Shown here piece by piece: positions 33,894-45,140 of a stretch of DNA of 64,000 nt (positions are counted from its first letter, which is position 1; each line of letters begins with the position of its first letter). Origin of the DNA: Globodera rostochiensis (Eukaryota > Nematoda > Chromadorea > Rhabditida > Heteroderidae); NCBI GenBank assembly GCA_018350325.1, contig JAEVLN010000014.1:2484514-2548513 (forward strand), given 5' to 3'. The position numbers and the translations under genes were made by a program. The notes under the pieces were generated by a model, which searched no databases, was not told the DNA's origin, and saw only the letters and a list, made by a program, of their open reading frames with translations.

Positions 33894-36800
33894 CGCATTG
33901 CTCTAAGTTATGGCATTTTGATGGAGGGGGCGGCAATGTTTTGGGGTGGGGGTCTGCTGGAGAGTGACGGAAGTTCTGCTGGGGAGGGGGGGAGATTAAT
34001 TGGGGAACTGAAAAAATAAACAAATTGCGCAAGGGTTGGGGGGAATTGGGGGAAATAAACTCCCAAAGGCCCGTTGGGGGGGGGGGGGGAGGGGACTCAA
34101 ATGCGAACGCTCAGCGGGAAAAAATTTGTGGAATTCCCCCCGCGGCAAACTCAAAAAAATGTTCGGATTAATGGGAGCAAAATGGAGGACAGAAAAAGGA
34201 AAAGTTAATTGTCTGGTGCAAAAAAAAAAGAAGACTTTTAAGACTTTCTTTTTTTGGAGGGGGGGGGACTTTTTTGATTTTGGTGGGCGGCGATTGTCGT
34301 CGGAGCGGCGGAGAGAGAGGCTAAAGTTTGAATTGACGGGAGTAAAAAGCGCCGGCGGAAAAAGTCTTCGTAATGCGACAAAATTGGCCTATAAATGGAG
34401 GCAAATTTGAGGGGGAGGGGAAGGGGGGGGGGGGGGGAAAGGTGGGCAATGAAAACACAAACAAGTCAATCAGAAGAGTCTAAAAAAAGGAGCAGGTGGA
34501 CAGGACAAATGGGAACAGATGGGGGGGGGGGGGGGAATGGAGATGAACAACGGACGGACGGACGGGGGGGGGGAGGCGGGTGCGTGGTCGAAAGGACGCA
34601 GACGAATTGGAAGGATGGGTCGGGTCATCGGGTCATCTGCTGTTGGACGATGGGAGAGGGGAGACGAATATGGATGAAGCAGGTTAATGGGCGGGGATGA
34701 TGACTTTGAATGGCTCCAACCCCTCCAACTCAACTCACAAATCATCTCCTGAATTTTTCCAAAGCCCCTGAGGCGGTCGCAAAAATTTTGATTTTTGAAA
34801 TACGACACGATTGTCCTTCGCCCCAAGCTCCTCCCTGATTTTGCTTGGTTAGCTCTTCTTTTTCTCTCAATCGGCGGGCTCCTATCGGTGCCACCAAAAG
34901 GGCAAAATCATCGAGAAACGGTGGGAATGGGTAAATCTCCAAAGACCGAGCCTCGAGACCGGCCGGGGGAGGACAACTGACGGAGTGGCCAAACCAACTG
35001 AAACGCCACAAAATGAGTTCAAAACTCAAAAGCAATCTTGAGAAGAATTATTTCCTCATACAATCAAGTTTCGCCATTACAAAAAGAAAATTTAAAAAAT
35101 GCTTATCATTTTAACCATGGAGAGAAATGTAAAGGAGAAATTTGGAGAAGGGTCAGAGAAAAGCCAAAAAGTGAAGGACATCCAGAAAAGGGTGGGAAGG
35201 AAATTAATTGTGCCTTTCATCGGGGGGGGGGGGCGTGGGACAAAATGGGCTCTGATGGGAAGAAAGGAAAAGTGTCCGATTTCATCGTCGGCGCCGGTGG
35301 CAAGAACAATTTGTCGCTTCGCTTCTGAATGGATCGGGGGGGGGGAGAGGGGAGAGGGGGGGGGGGATCGGGGGAGGAGGGAGAGGGGAGAGGGGGGGGG
35401 GGGATCGGGGGAGGAGGGAAGGGGGGGGGAGGGGGGGGGGGGGGAGAGGGGAGAGGGGGGGGGGGGGGATCGGGGGAGAGGGAGAGGGGGGGGGGGAGGG
35501 GGGGGGGGGAGAGGACGCATTGCGCAACGGTCGATGATTTGGAGGATGGCGACGGATTGAGTGAGGCGGTGCAACACACTCAACTCAGTACGGTGCTTGA
35601 GCGAGCGGATGCGGTCGTGTGCCGTGCCTTCGCTTTTGTCTTTTTCTGCCTTTGCGTGCCCATTGACCCTCCTCCCCCCCCCCCTCCCCCCCCCCCCCCC
35701 CCTCTCCTCTCTCGGTCCCCCCCCCCACAAGGAACCCCCCCCCCCCCGCTCTCCGTAAGGGCTTCCCACTTCCCCTCTCTCATTCAGTGACCAACGACTT
35801 ACGCTTTTCCATAATTGGTGATAAACGTTCATTCTCAGAACTTTTATATTTAAAATTGTTAAAGCACACTTTTCGTGGGTTACTCCCCCCCCCCTCTCTC
35901 TCCGGGAGTAGCCTTTCCTCCCCTTCCATTCATCCGCCCATTTCTCCTCTTCCTTTCAAGCCCCTCCGGCGCTTTCTTCCACTCCCATTTTCCCTTTGTT
36001 TGTAGAGGCCCAAGGCCCACTTCCTCCTTCCTATTAATGATACGCAAACAGCAAAAAGGAGCAGAGGGGAAGGGGTTGCATGAATATGCCCCCTCCCAAA
36101 TGCAAATGGCAGGGTGGGGGGTGGGGGGGGGGGTTGACTCTGCTGGAAGGACCCTTATCTGAATAATCCCTGCGGGGAGGGGGGGAAGTCCCCTTAAGCT
36201 AGGGAAGGGTTTATCCCTTGCCACCAAAACAAAGCAAATTGGTGGGGGGGGGGGGGAATTTGCATAATCTTCTAAAGGGTTTTGCAGAAATAAACCTGCT
36301 GACAAATCTGACTTTGGCTTCAACAGAATCCATTAGCGGAATTTTGTGTGCCCCGAGGGCAGATGGGCTTCCGAAGCCTTAAATTGGGGATTGTTTATTT
36401 TCCGTTCCCATCCCTAAAAGCTTTCCCTTGCGGGGACGAGGGGGGGGGGGACCCTTTCATTCGATGGGCGAAACTTGATATGCGTGCGATTCCGTGTTTG
36501 GCCACCATTCTTATTCGCCGCTATCACTAATATATTTTTAGACTAACATCGCCAGAGGGCAATAAATTGAAATGGAATAAAAAATGGCAACTTTCGGGTT
36601 GTTAGAGATTAGAAAGAAAGACGGCTTTTTGAGTTGTCATGGCTCAAGAAGAACCTCCAATAAATGAGAATATTAATTAATTAATCATTTAGTTTCCGCG
36701 GATTAGAGAGGGAGCGCATCAAATATCGTTTCAGTTAAAGGCACATATTCGGTCCGTTCATATCAGTTTTGTGTTTGGGTGGTAATCAGAGAAGACAATT

Positions 36801-38783
36801 CATTTGTCAGCAACAGCTAAGGGCGAAAGAGAAGGGCGGTGGCAACCTCAAATTACCGCAATGTTACAATGCAACATAATCCCCCGGGGGGATCGGAGGG
36901 CGGAAGATCGAATTCTTCCCGTGAAGTAATGCAAGGCAGGGGATGAAGTGTAATAAACGAACGATGCGGGCGGATGCTTTGGGATGATGACACTCGATAG
37001 GCAACGGAATGGGGGAGGAGCCGGGTCGGATGGAATTCGAGCATAAAACGGCGCAATGTCGCCATTCTTCTCATTTCTGTCCACACTCCCTCCCCCACAA
37101 ATGTTTTTTGAGGTTTTCTCCCCTTTATTTTTATACAAAAAACAAATAAATAAATGATGATAAAACTTTTGCTATTTTGTACGTTCTTCCGTTGGGCGTC
37201 AGCGGCAAAAGTCGGCAGGCAAAAATGAAAGCCAACCGCCCAACCCCCCGGGGCATTTGAAGACGGACAGCCAGCCAATGGACGCAAAGAACGGGTGGGG
37301 AAAGCGAAAAGCCCGCCCCTTCCGTCACAGCACCGACCGCCCACCGCCAGCCGACGACTTTAATACTGTCGACGAATTTTGGACTTCTTTTAGACTTATT
37401 TAAACAACAATTAAATCTGCTAAACTCGTTTAAACGGTCGGTAATTTATAATTCATTTGAGTAATATCTAAGCTTTAGCATACTTTTCGGCGGATTTCCC
37501 TCTCTTTTACTCTTTTCACCCTTCCCTTACATTCGAACAAATGAATGGGATGAATGAGAGAGAATGTACGGTGCCCCCCCCGCCCCCCTCTCGACGGGTA
37601 AAAGCCGTCTATCCCCCCCTCTCCCCTCGAGGCTTCCCCCCCCCCCTCTCCCCTCGAGGCTTCCCCCCCCCCCCTCTCCCCTCGAGGCTTTCCCCTTCGT
37701 TTCCCAACTCTCTAACAATAAGTGGCTTGTTAACGCAAACAAATGTCGTTCGTTGTTTGCTGATGAGTGCGAAGAAAGGGATGATGACATTGACAGGAGG
37801 GAGAGGAAAGAATATTTGGACCGAACAGCACCAACTGCTAACACCTCCTCCAACTCCAATCATCTGCCGCCGAATGCCTTCTAAATTCAGCTTTTTTCGA
37901 AGGGATAAAGAATTTTTGGGAAGCTGATCATTTGACGTCCGTATTGAATGGAAATGGATGAGTTGGCGATGGGTTGGGCCCGTGCAAAAATCACTTGTAA
38001 TAGGCTACAGCTATGTCGAAACCACCAGAACATACAGTTAATTGGATTATAAAAGTACTTATTCTCCCCCAAAAAAAGTCCGATCTTTAGGGGGTGTTCA
38101 CCCCCGATCCCCTCGGGGTTTGGGGATCGGGAGGCCAAGGTTGGCCATGTCGGGGGTCGGGGTCTGGGACGACCCCATTTTGGGGCTCGGGGTCGGGGCA
38201 CAACCCTACTTTGTAGGGAATTTTATTAGCCGAGCAAATTGAACATTTCGCCGAGTCAATGCAAAACGGCATTTCGCTGATCGGACTTCGTCAAATATTA
38301 AGTAAATGTTTTCATCATCATGTCATTAATGAAGGCCTTCCACGCCGAAATTTCGAAAAAAAAAAAGATTGAAATGCCCCAGAATTTAAAAAGAAAAATG
38401 GGTTGCTATTATTCTAAGCATTTCGATATTGTATTGTAAATTTGACCAAAAAAAGTTTGAATCGCTCTCCTTCATTGCCAATTATGTATTGGGAAATAAA
38501 AGTTTATTTTTTTGAAATTTAGGGGGTTTGCTGTGGGGGAATTCGGGCGGGGGAAGGGCTCGGACCGGAAGCGTTAACGGATTTCGGAAAAATTGCGTAG
38601 CTCCCCGCCGACTCCAAATAAGTTTAGTAGAATTGCGCACCAACAGTTTTCGGAGAATTGCGCTCCGTGGAGAGTTGCGCACCGGCAAAAAAAAAAAAGA
38701 AAGAATTGCGCACCAATTGGCCGTAGAATCCGAGTCTGAGCTCCATTTCGACCCGATTTAGAAGCCCAAACTCGAAATAGAAT
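33894..38783. other. Gene-poor region rich in G/C homopolymer runs
   Basis: I find no supported exon here. Long G or C runs recur (34077-34090, 34424-34438, 35333-35515, 35675-35705, 37570-37690). The stretch 35333-35515 is almost pure G with GAG and GATCGG interruptions. Predicted frames across these runs are Gly- or Pro-only and are not convincing. A GC-rich CGGGGTCGGGG-type repeat lies at 38100-38200. Confidence 0.5.
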
Positions 38784-38894
38784 GGGAAAGGGACGTTTTG
38801 GTCCCGTCGTTTTGATCCCGCCGTTTTGGTCCCTGGGACGTTTTGGTCCCAAACATTTCACGTATAAAACTCGTGCTAGATAAATAGGCGACAT

Positions 38895-39687
38895 GAAGTT
38901 TGGGCACCGGGAAGTTTGGGCACCAGGAAATTTGGGCACCAGAAGTTTGGGCACCGGGAAGTTTGGGCACCACAATACAAATTAAATAAAAATAAATAAA
39001 TAAAAAAAGCATTTACACTTGAATGTTCTGTACATATTGCATGAAATTTAATTTTCGACAAAGTATTGAGTTCAGATATAAATTTTTTTAATGAATGTTG
39101 GAAAGGAATATGTGTATATCAATCATATCAGGGATTTTAAGGATGAAAGAAGGTCAGTTGTTGGTGTGCCGCGTTATTACTTTTTTAGGTCATTTTGCGG
39201 AATTCTCAAAAAGTCCTCTGGTGAGAAAAGTCTTGCCATTGGAAATCTTGAAGAAGCAGAATTTGTTTCAAGTGGTTCTCCTGAAAAAGCGCGAGAACCG
39301 AATCCAGACCGGGGCAATAATTGACTCTAAACTTAACCGATTCAGACTTTCTAAACCCGTTCAACAGGTCTTGTCGAGATGAAGTTACTCCCCGGTCGGA
39401 TTCGGTCCGTACGCCAAAGCAGCACAAGTGATTGCCCCTCAAAACATACATTTGCAGAAAGTATTTCAAACCCTCATTGCATATAAAGAAAACTCACTTT
39501 AACCCATAATGGGTTTGAATATGCTTTCGATAAAAGTTCCAAAGTATTTAATGAGAGTCTAAAATGGCAAAATTTTGAAATTTTATTTTTTAATGATATA
39601 TTGCGGTGCCCAAACTTCCCGGTGCCCAAACTTCTGGTGCCCAAACTTCCTGGTGCCCAAACTTCCCGGTGCCCAAACTTCCCCCCG
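38895..39687. repeat. Inverted pair of 17-bp repeat arrays
   Basis: Five copies of GAAGTTTGGGCACCGG-type units (38895-38978) face five reverse-complement copies (39603-39687). This could be sub-terminal repeats of another transposon. The 620 bp between them has only a weak frame (39095-39382) without recognised features. Confidence 0.75.
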
Positions 39688-39744
39688 CCGATAAATATGG
39701 GCCGTCAAATTGGCATTTTTTTTACTGTTAAGCATGCTTTAATG

Positions 39745-40579
39745 TAGGGTTGGACGGGACCGGTACCGGGACCAACCGGGACTAAATTTACACCCCTAAT
39801 GATGGCATCATCGGCCGAAGATTTCAACCATTTTTACTTATGTCACCTAAGTGGGTCGATGGCCTAGTGGTTTCCGTTTTTGGTAATTCTTATGGTGAGT
39901 GTTGGGTTCGAACCCGCTTGACTGCAAACTTGTTTATCGTTTTTCCTCTACTCACATACACTTCCCCTCAATCATTTTCCTATACTCACATAATCTTCCA
40001 TCAATAAAAAAATGTTTTAATAGTTTTTAAATATTTTTTAATTAAAATGCGAGCAAAACAAGAATTTTTGAAATAAAATTCATCACATCTTACTGAATTT
40101 TTGCTTCAATTTTCTTAACAAATATCATTAAAATGTTCGAAAAATTTCCCCGGCGGCGCCTGTTGGCGCCGCCGGGCATCCTCTACTCTTACGTAACCAG
40201 TTTAATTCCGAAGCAAAATGCTTATTTTGCTAAAATTTTGATGAAATTTCATTAACAAAAATTGAGTCAAATTTCAAAAATTTTTCTTGGCGGCGCCTAT
40301 TGGCACCGCCGACCCCCATCCCCACCTCCCCCTAAAAAGTAAAACTGAATCTCAAAAAAATTATGATGATAAAATTGAAGTTAAAGACAGAGTAAGATAT
40401 TTTGAATAACAAAAATTTTTTTTGTTTTACCATGGAACATTACAAAAAAAAATTTTCCCTTGAAAAGTCCCGGTTAGTCCCGGTCCCGGTTGAAAATCTT
40501 GGTCCCGGTCCCGGTTTTTCTGGTCCCGGGAAGTCCCGGTCCCGGTTTTTCCCAAAAGTCCCGGTCCCGTCCAACCCTA
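39745..40579. mobile_element. 835-bp hAT-like element with tRNA-like interior
   Basis: The left end TAGGGTTGGACGGGACCGG is mirrored by the right end CCGGTCCCGTCCAACCCTA. Flanks are CTTTAATG on both sides (39737-39744 and 40580-40587), a perfect 8-bp duplication. The interior has pol III box A- and B-like sequences, then two CGGCGGCGCC(T)-type palindromes. No transposase is encoded. Confidence 0.9.
39851..39922 (+). promoter_or_regulatory. tRNA-like pol III internal promoter (SINE head)
   Basis: A box-A-like TGGCCTAGTGG (39860-39870) and a box-B GGTTCGAACCC (39905-39915) are spaced as in tRNA genes. The flanks do not form an acceptor stem, so this is a tRNA-derived SINE head rather than a tRNA gene. 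Confidence 0.65.
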
Positions 40580-40695
40580 CTTTAATGTGATAATATTTGT
40601 AAATTTTGAGCTTCGCAACCAATTTTATTTTCAACATTAAAAAACTCTTAAAGAATAAAAAATTTCCTTATAATTTTGACCAAAAGGGTCCCACC

Positions 40696-41706
40696 CAGGC
40701 ATGGACACGGTTACCCGTAACCGCGGTTATCCGCGGTTAACCGCGGTTACCCGCGGTTAACGGTTATGGAATTTAAAAGGTCGCGGTTACGGGCGGTTAA
40801 CGGTTATGAGATTTTGAGGGCGGGCGGTTACGGTCGGTTAACGGTTATGACCTCTAAAACCGCGGTTAGCCGTCGTATCCGTTATTTTTTGGCTGCTGAG
40901 GATTGAGATGATTTGCCTTATAATTTCTTTGACTTTTATTCACATTTCACCAAATCACCTTGTCGATCCGATGGCTTAGTGGTGAAACTCTCCGACTGGT
41001 TTTATTTATTCTAGGTTCTAGCCCCACCCGCTGTAATCGTTTTATTTATATTTTAATATCCCTTCTTTTTAGTATTCTTACAATTTTTTACAAAAATTTT
41101 AGCTATAAAAAGTAAAATTCTAAGTGTTTACATAAATAATTAGTGCATTTTAAAACGTTCAATCACCTAAATTTGACAATTTTTCTTAGCATAAGTCGGT
41201 AAATATTCAATTTTTTCTCTCGGCGGCGGCTATCGGCACCGCCGAACCCCCACACCGCCCAAAAAATATTTTATAAATCTAAAGCGCAAAAAACACAGAA
41301 AAAAATTTCGCTGATCGGTCGCGCTTTGTTAGATTTTAATCATGAAAGTGTTAGAAAGAGATTTAAAAATTTTATTCATTGACAAAATCTGATAAAAATC
41401 ACTTGTTAAGTTCAATACACATCAATTTTGATTTAATTTTAGAAGGACGCCACATCACGATCGGAAAAAAATAGTTTTGAAAAATCGATTGTTCAAAATC
41501 TGGAAAACTTTATTGATTTTTAAATAATGCGGTTAACCGCGGATAACCGCGGGCGGTTAACGGTTATGAGATTTTGAGGACTGGCGGTTACGGGCGGTTA
41601 ACGGTTATGAGATTTTTAAGACGGGCGGTTACGGACGGTTAACGTTTCTAAGTGTTTGAGGACGGGCGGTTACGGTTAAGGAAATTCATAACCGTGTCCA
41701 TGCCTG
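40696..41706. mobile_element. 1,011-bp hAT-like element with tRNA-like interior
   Basis: The left end CAGGCATGGACACGGTTA is mirrored by the right end TAACCGTGTCCATGCCTG. Flanks are GTCCCACC on both sides (40688-40695 and 41707-41714), perfect 8-bp duplications. Sub-terminal arrays of CGCGGTTAACGGTTATG-type units occupy both ends. The centre has box-A- and box-B-like sequences and a GGCGGCGGCTATCGGCACCG palindrome. Confidence 0.92.
40960..41035 (+). promoter_or_regulatory. Second tRNA-like pol III internal promoter
   Basis: TGGCTTAGTGG (40972-40982) and GGTTCTAGCCC (41014-41024) match box A and box B with tRNA-like spacing. It is related to the copy at 39.9 kb (shared GTCGAT..GATGGC.TAGTGG) and lies within a different transposon. 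Confidence 0.55.
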
Positions 41707-41882
41707 GTCCCACCTATGGTTTTTTTCAATTTGTCAAAATAGATATGGCGACCACTGTATCTGACAAAAATTTTATTTGTAAAAAATGTTTGGGACCAAA
41801 ATGTCCCCGGGACCAAAGTGGTCGGGACCAAAATGGCGGGATCAAAACGTACCCCACTCAATAGAATAACGGCGTACGGACC

Positions 41883-42256
41883 AAGTGCAGACCGGTCCGA
41901 ATGTAGACCGGGACAGATTGGGCAATAACTTGCTTCAACCTTGACATATTCAGACATTATTATAGTCATTCGAAAGCTCTTCAAGCTCTGAAGCTATTGT
42001 TAAGCAAAAGTTTTGTGATTGGACAAGTTTCAAAAAAGTTATGGCCAAAAAACTTTTAAAAAAATTTTTGAATGCAGAATTTTGGATTTTTTGGCCATAA
42101 CTTTTTTGAAACTTGTCCAATCACAAAACTTTTGCTTAACAATAGCTTCAGCGCTTGAAGAGCTTTCGAATGACTATAATAATGTCTGAATCTGTCAAGG
42201 CTGAAGCAAGTTATTGCCCGGTCTGTATTCGGATCGGTCTGCATTCGGACCAATTT
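41883..42256. repeat. Fold-back element with ~165-bp near-perfect arms
   Basis: The left arm (41883-42047) and right arm (42091-42256) are reverse complements with few differences; the loop is about 43 bp. The arms contain AAGCAAAAGTTTTGTGATTG and TTTCAAAAAAGTTATGGCC, related to the fold-back at 14.4 kb. Confidence 0.9.
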
Positions 42257-42567
42257 ATGCTTGGTCTGCATTCGGACCATTCTGCATGCGGTTCGGTAGC
42301 CAGAATAACAGGGAAAAGTTAGAAACTTATAGTTAGGGTTCGTTAGGCCACCCCTTGGTTGTTAGGCTTTTTTGCTTCGTAATCGCATGCTCGCTATTGG
42401 CGTGCCGCTGCGCGGCCTTCCATTGGCACTCTTTTCTTTTCCGCTTATGGCAGTGGTGATAAAAGAAAAGGTGAACAAAAAAATTTGAGGACGAATTTTG
42501 CATTTATTAAATTGACATTTTTACAAATTTTTGAACTTAGTATTTAAAAAGTAGAATTAAGCAATTT

Positions 42568-42700
42568 TCGACATTTGGACAGCTTTTGTTCTATTCGACA
42601 TTCGGACAGCTTTTGTTCTATTCGACATTCGGACAGCTTTTGTTCTATTCGACATTCGGACAGCTTTTGTTCTATTCGACATTCGGACAATTCGACGTTC
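42568..42700. repeat. 27-bp tandem repeat
   Basis: Four to five copies of TTCGACATTCGGACAGCTTT plus TGTTCTA. The unit length is a multiple of three, giving an open frame that is not convincing as coding sequence. Confidence 0.8.
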
Positions 42701-43284
42701 GGCGGAAGCGAAAAAATCGTGTAACAACAAATAAAACTGTTCTTTTCATGAGCTCACTGCTCCATCGTTTTTGAGATAAATACACAAATTTAATAATTTT
42801 ATGTTGGCGCATAAACTTTTTTCCGGAACTGTATGTATTAGTGATTTCTTTTGGCTTATTAGGGATTTTGAATTTTTGTCGACACGATTGACTGTGGTGG
42901 AAGTCGCCATCTTCAAACGCTTGCTTTTCGCGCCAAATTCAAACGCATTGTAAACGAACAATATCCCCCCCCCCCATAAATTCTCTTCCTCTTTTCTTCC
43001 CCTCGGGGGAAGGACTGAGCCCTCTGCCCTGTCTACGCCAAGCAGCAGCAACCTGTTTCTCTGCCCCGCTTCTGTGTCAAGCAAGGCAAGCCGTTATTTC
43101 ACATTTGTTATCTCTTACCTCCTCTTTCTCATTCCCACCCTCCTCCCTCCACCACCACCCACCACCCCTCGGGGGAATGCAAGTCCTTTATTCAATAAGT
43201 CCCACCATAAGACATTTTACGGATAGGTTGTGAAGCATTTAGTAAACATTGTTTTCGTTCAATTTCTTATTTGTTAAGTCGAAA

Positions 43285-43376
43285 TCTGATCAGTGATCAG
43301 GTACTGTAGAAGGAGAACACTCAGTGATCAGGTACTGTAGAAGGAGAACACTCAGTGATACTCAGTGATCAGGTAA
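43285..43376. repeat. ~31-bp direct repeat
   Basis: Two full copies and one partial copy of CAGTGATCAGGTACTGTAGA plus AGGAGAACACT. Confidence 0.75.
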
Positions 43377-43594
43377 TCCCACTTTTATGGAATTCCGGTT
43401 AAAAGGTTGATCGGGCCTTTACGCTCCCGGGTTTTGACAAAAAATCCCGGTCCCGCTCTTCTCTAATTTACAGGGGCGTATCTTTTGAAATTTTGATTGA
43501 TTTTGGCTAAATGATCAAGATCGCGTCTTTCCTCCTTTTTTTGTCCAGATAACATTGCTTTCATTGTGTGCAGGTCTTTCTCCATTCATTGGAC

Positions 43595-43753
43595 ATGGAA
43601 AATGAGCGGATTAAGCTGATGCGGTTGGAAAAGGAGCACGCCGAATGGTGGGAGTGGCTCAGCGCACGCCATGAAAGGAATTTAAAGTTGGACGCGCGAC
43701 TTCAAGCGCTTTTAGAAGCGAACAAACGGCTGGAAAGTGACAATTTCTTTAAG
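43595..43753 (+). CDS. Possible first coiled-coil exon upstream of the coiled-coil gene
   Basis: Begins ATG (MENERIKLMRLEKEHAEW) and ends SDNFFK at a GTAGGC donor, phase 0. It is charged and helical, like the exons downstream. The acceptor near 45118 would put the next exon out of phase by one base, so linkage to the gene at 45.1 kb is not proven. It could be an alternative first exon or belong to another transcript. Confidence 0.45.
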
Positions 43754-44639
43754 GTAGGCTTTGGCATTTTTGTGCCGGCAGTGCCATTATTTATTGGGAG
43801 GTCCTGAATTGTGGTCGGTGTTGGACTCGAGACACCCTCGAATCCAATTCGAAAAGAAACAAACGAACTGGAGGCGTCGTCAAAAATCGCGGCCAAACCG
43901 ATAAATCGCCAATCGGATTAAAAATTTACGAGAATTGGCCCGATAATTCAAAAAATGTCTTTAGTTTTCTTAAATTTCACGAAAATTTAGGCAAACTCCT
44001 CCCATCGGCCCAACTGCACGTTTTTACCCCTCCCACCCTAAGGCGTTCTTTTCATTTCCTCTTCAGTCGGTCAATGCTTCAACCGTTTGTCGTCCTCGTC
44101 ACAATATTTGGCGTTAATCCTAAGCACAGTTCCTTAGCAAAACCATAATTCGTTCCTTAAGTTGCGTATGCTCAGAATTTGTCCATAAAAATTTACAAAA
44201 AATAATATTGAAAATGGAGGGTGAGGATTTTCAAAAACTTGAGCATTAATCTGTCATTTAGTCTAACCTCATCGAAGCTTTTGAATTTACGTACAAAAAT
44301 AGTTCAGATCAAGTGCAAAAATTTGGAGTTTTCGGATCATTGAAAACTTTGTTACAAAGCCTATTTTTAAAACTTGACCACAAGTTAGCGTTCAGGTTGG
44401 AAAAAATACGGAATTTGAAAATTTATGTGGGCTAAAAAGTTTTGAAATTTAGCAAAGACTTGGTTGAAGAGAGGTAGAGATGCGTTGACACCTTTAAATC
44501 AGGGATAAACTCGGGTTAATAAGCAAAAATAGGTGCGGAATAAAGGTGTGTAAAAATAACAATAGCTTAAAAATGAAAAGAAATTTTGAGGTGCATTTTT
44601 GGGCAAGGAGAAATAATTTGGTATGAATGATCTTGACAA

Positions 44640-45035
44640 GAAAATTTTGAATTTTACTCAATTAGACCGAAAAAACCAAACTTTTTTTGTTCGTACAGCT
44701 ATAACTTTTTTGGAAAGTTTTGAATCGCTTAGCTTTTTCTTAATGTAAACTTCTAAAAACTTAGATCTTTCAAGAGATACAAAGCACGACTGGTTTAGTT
44801 AAGTTTGAAAAAAGTTATAGCTTTCCAAACTTTGCCGCACTCAAACGTCCGTTCGGCATTATTATAGTACTTTTGAAAAAATAGTGATCTTGGCAAGTTG
44901 ATAGCATTTTTTAAAAGGAATTTTTCAAATCAAACAAAGTCATTCAGAGGTTCCCTGTTGGACCTATGATAAAGCGAAAGCTAACCGATTGGTCTTTTCG
45001 CAAAAAAAATTTCGTACTAATTTGTAAGAATTTCG
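44640..45035. repeat. Diverged fold-back-family sequences
   Basis: CTATAACTTTTTTGGAAAG (about 44699) and GAAAAAAGTTATAGCTTTCC (about 44807) form a loose inverted pair. GAAAGCTAACCGATTGGTC (near 44980) is a further relative of the core AAAGCTAAGCGATTGGAC seen at 14.55 kb. Confidence 0.55.
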
Positions 45036-45140
45036 GGGGAGGGGATTCGAAAAGTCGATTTTTATTAACATCGATTTCTGGGCTGCATTTTCCCCGGTTT
45101 ATTGCAATTTTTCTTAAGGAAAAACCCAAGCCTTCTAATA

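Larger units (their letters stand above)
38784..41859. mobile_element. 3.1-kb composite element with 8-bp target duplication, hosting nested insertions
   Basis: Flanks are AATAGAAT on both sides (38776-38783 and 41860-41867). Long imperfect terminal inverted repeats contain GACGTTTTGGTCCCG, TTTTGATCCCGCC and TTTTGGTCCCAAACAT on the left, with the reverse-complement set on the right (ATGTTTGGGACCAAAATG, GGCGGGATCAAAACGT). Inside lie three further elements. No transposase-like frame is visible. Confidence 0.8.

Noticed and set aside
35092..35832. Pro-only and Gly-only frames around 35.1-35.8 kb
   Set aside because: They are translations of homopolymer runs without splice sites or domain content.
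39095..39382. Coding gene inside the inverted 17-bp arrays
   Set aside because: There is a 95-codon frame without recognised motifs or splice context, inside a nested transposon; too weak to call.
39851..39922. Functional tRNA gene
   Set aside because: Box A and B are good, but the 5' and 3' flanks do not pair as an acceptor stem and no proper anticodon arm is evident. It sits inside a transposon.
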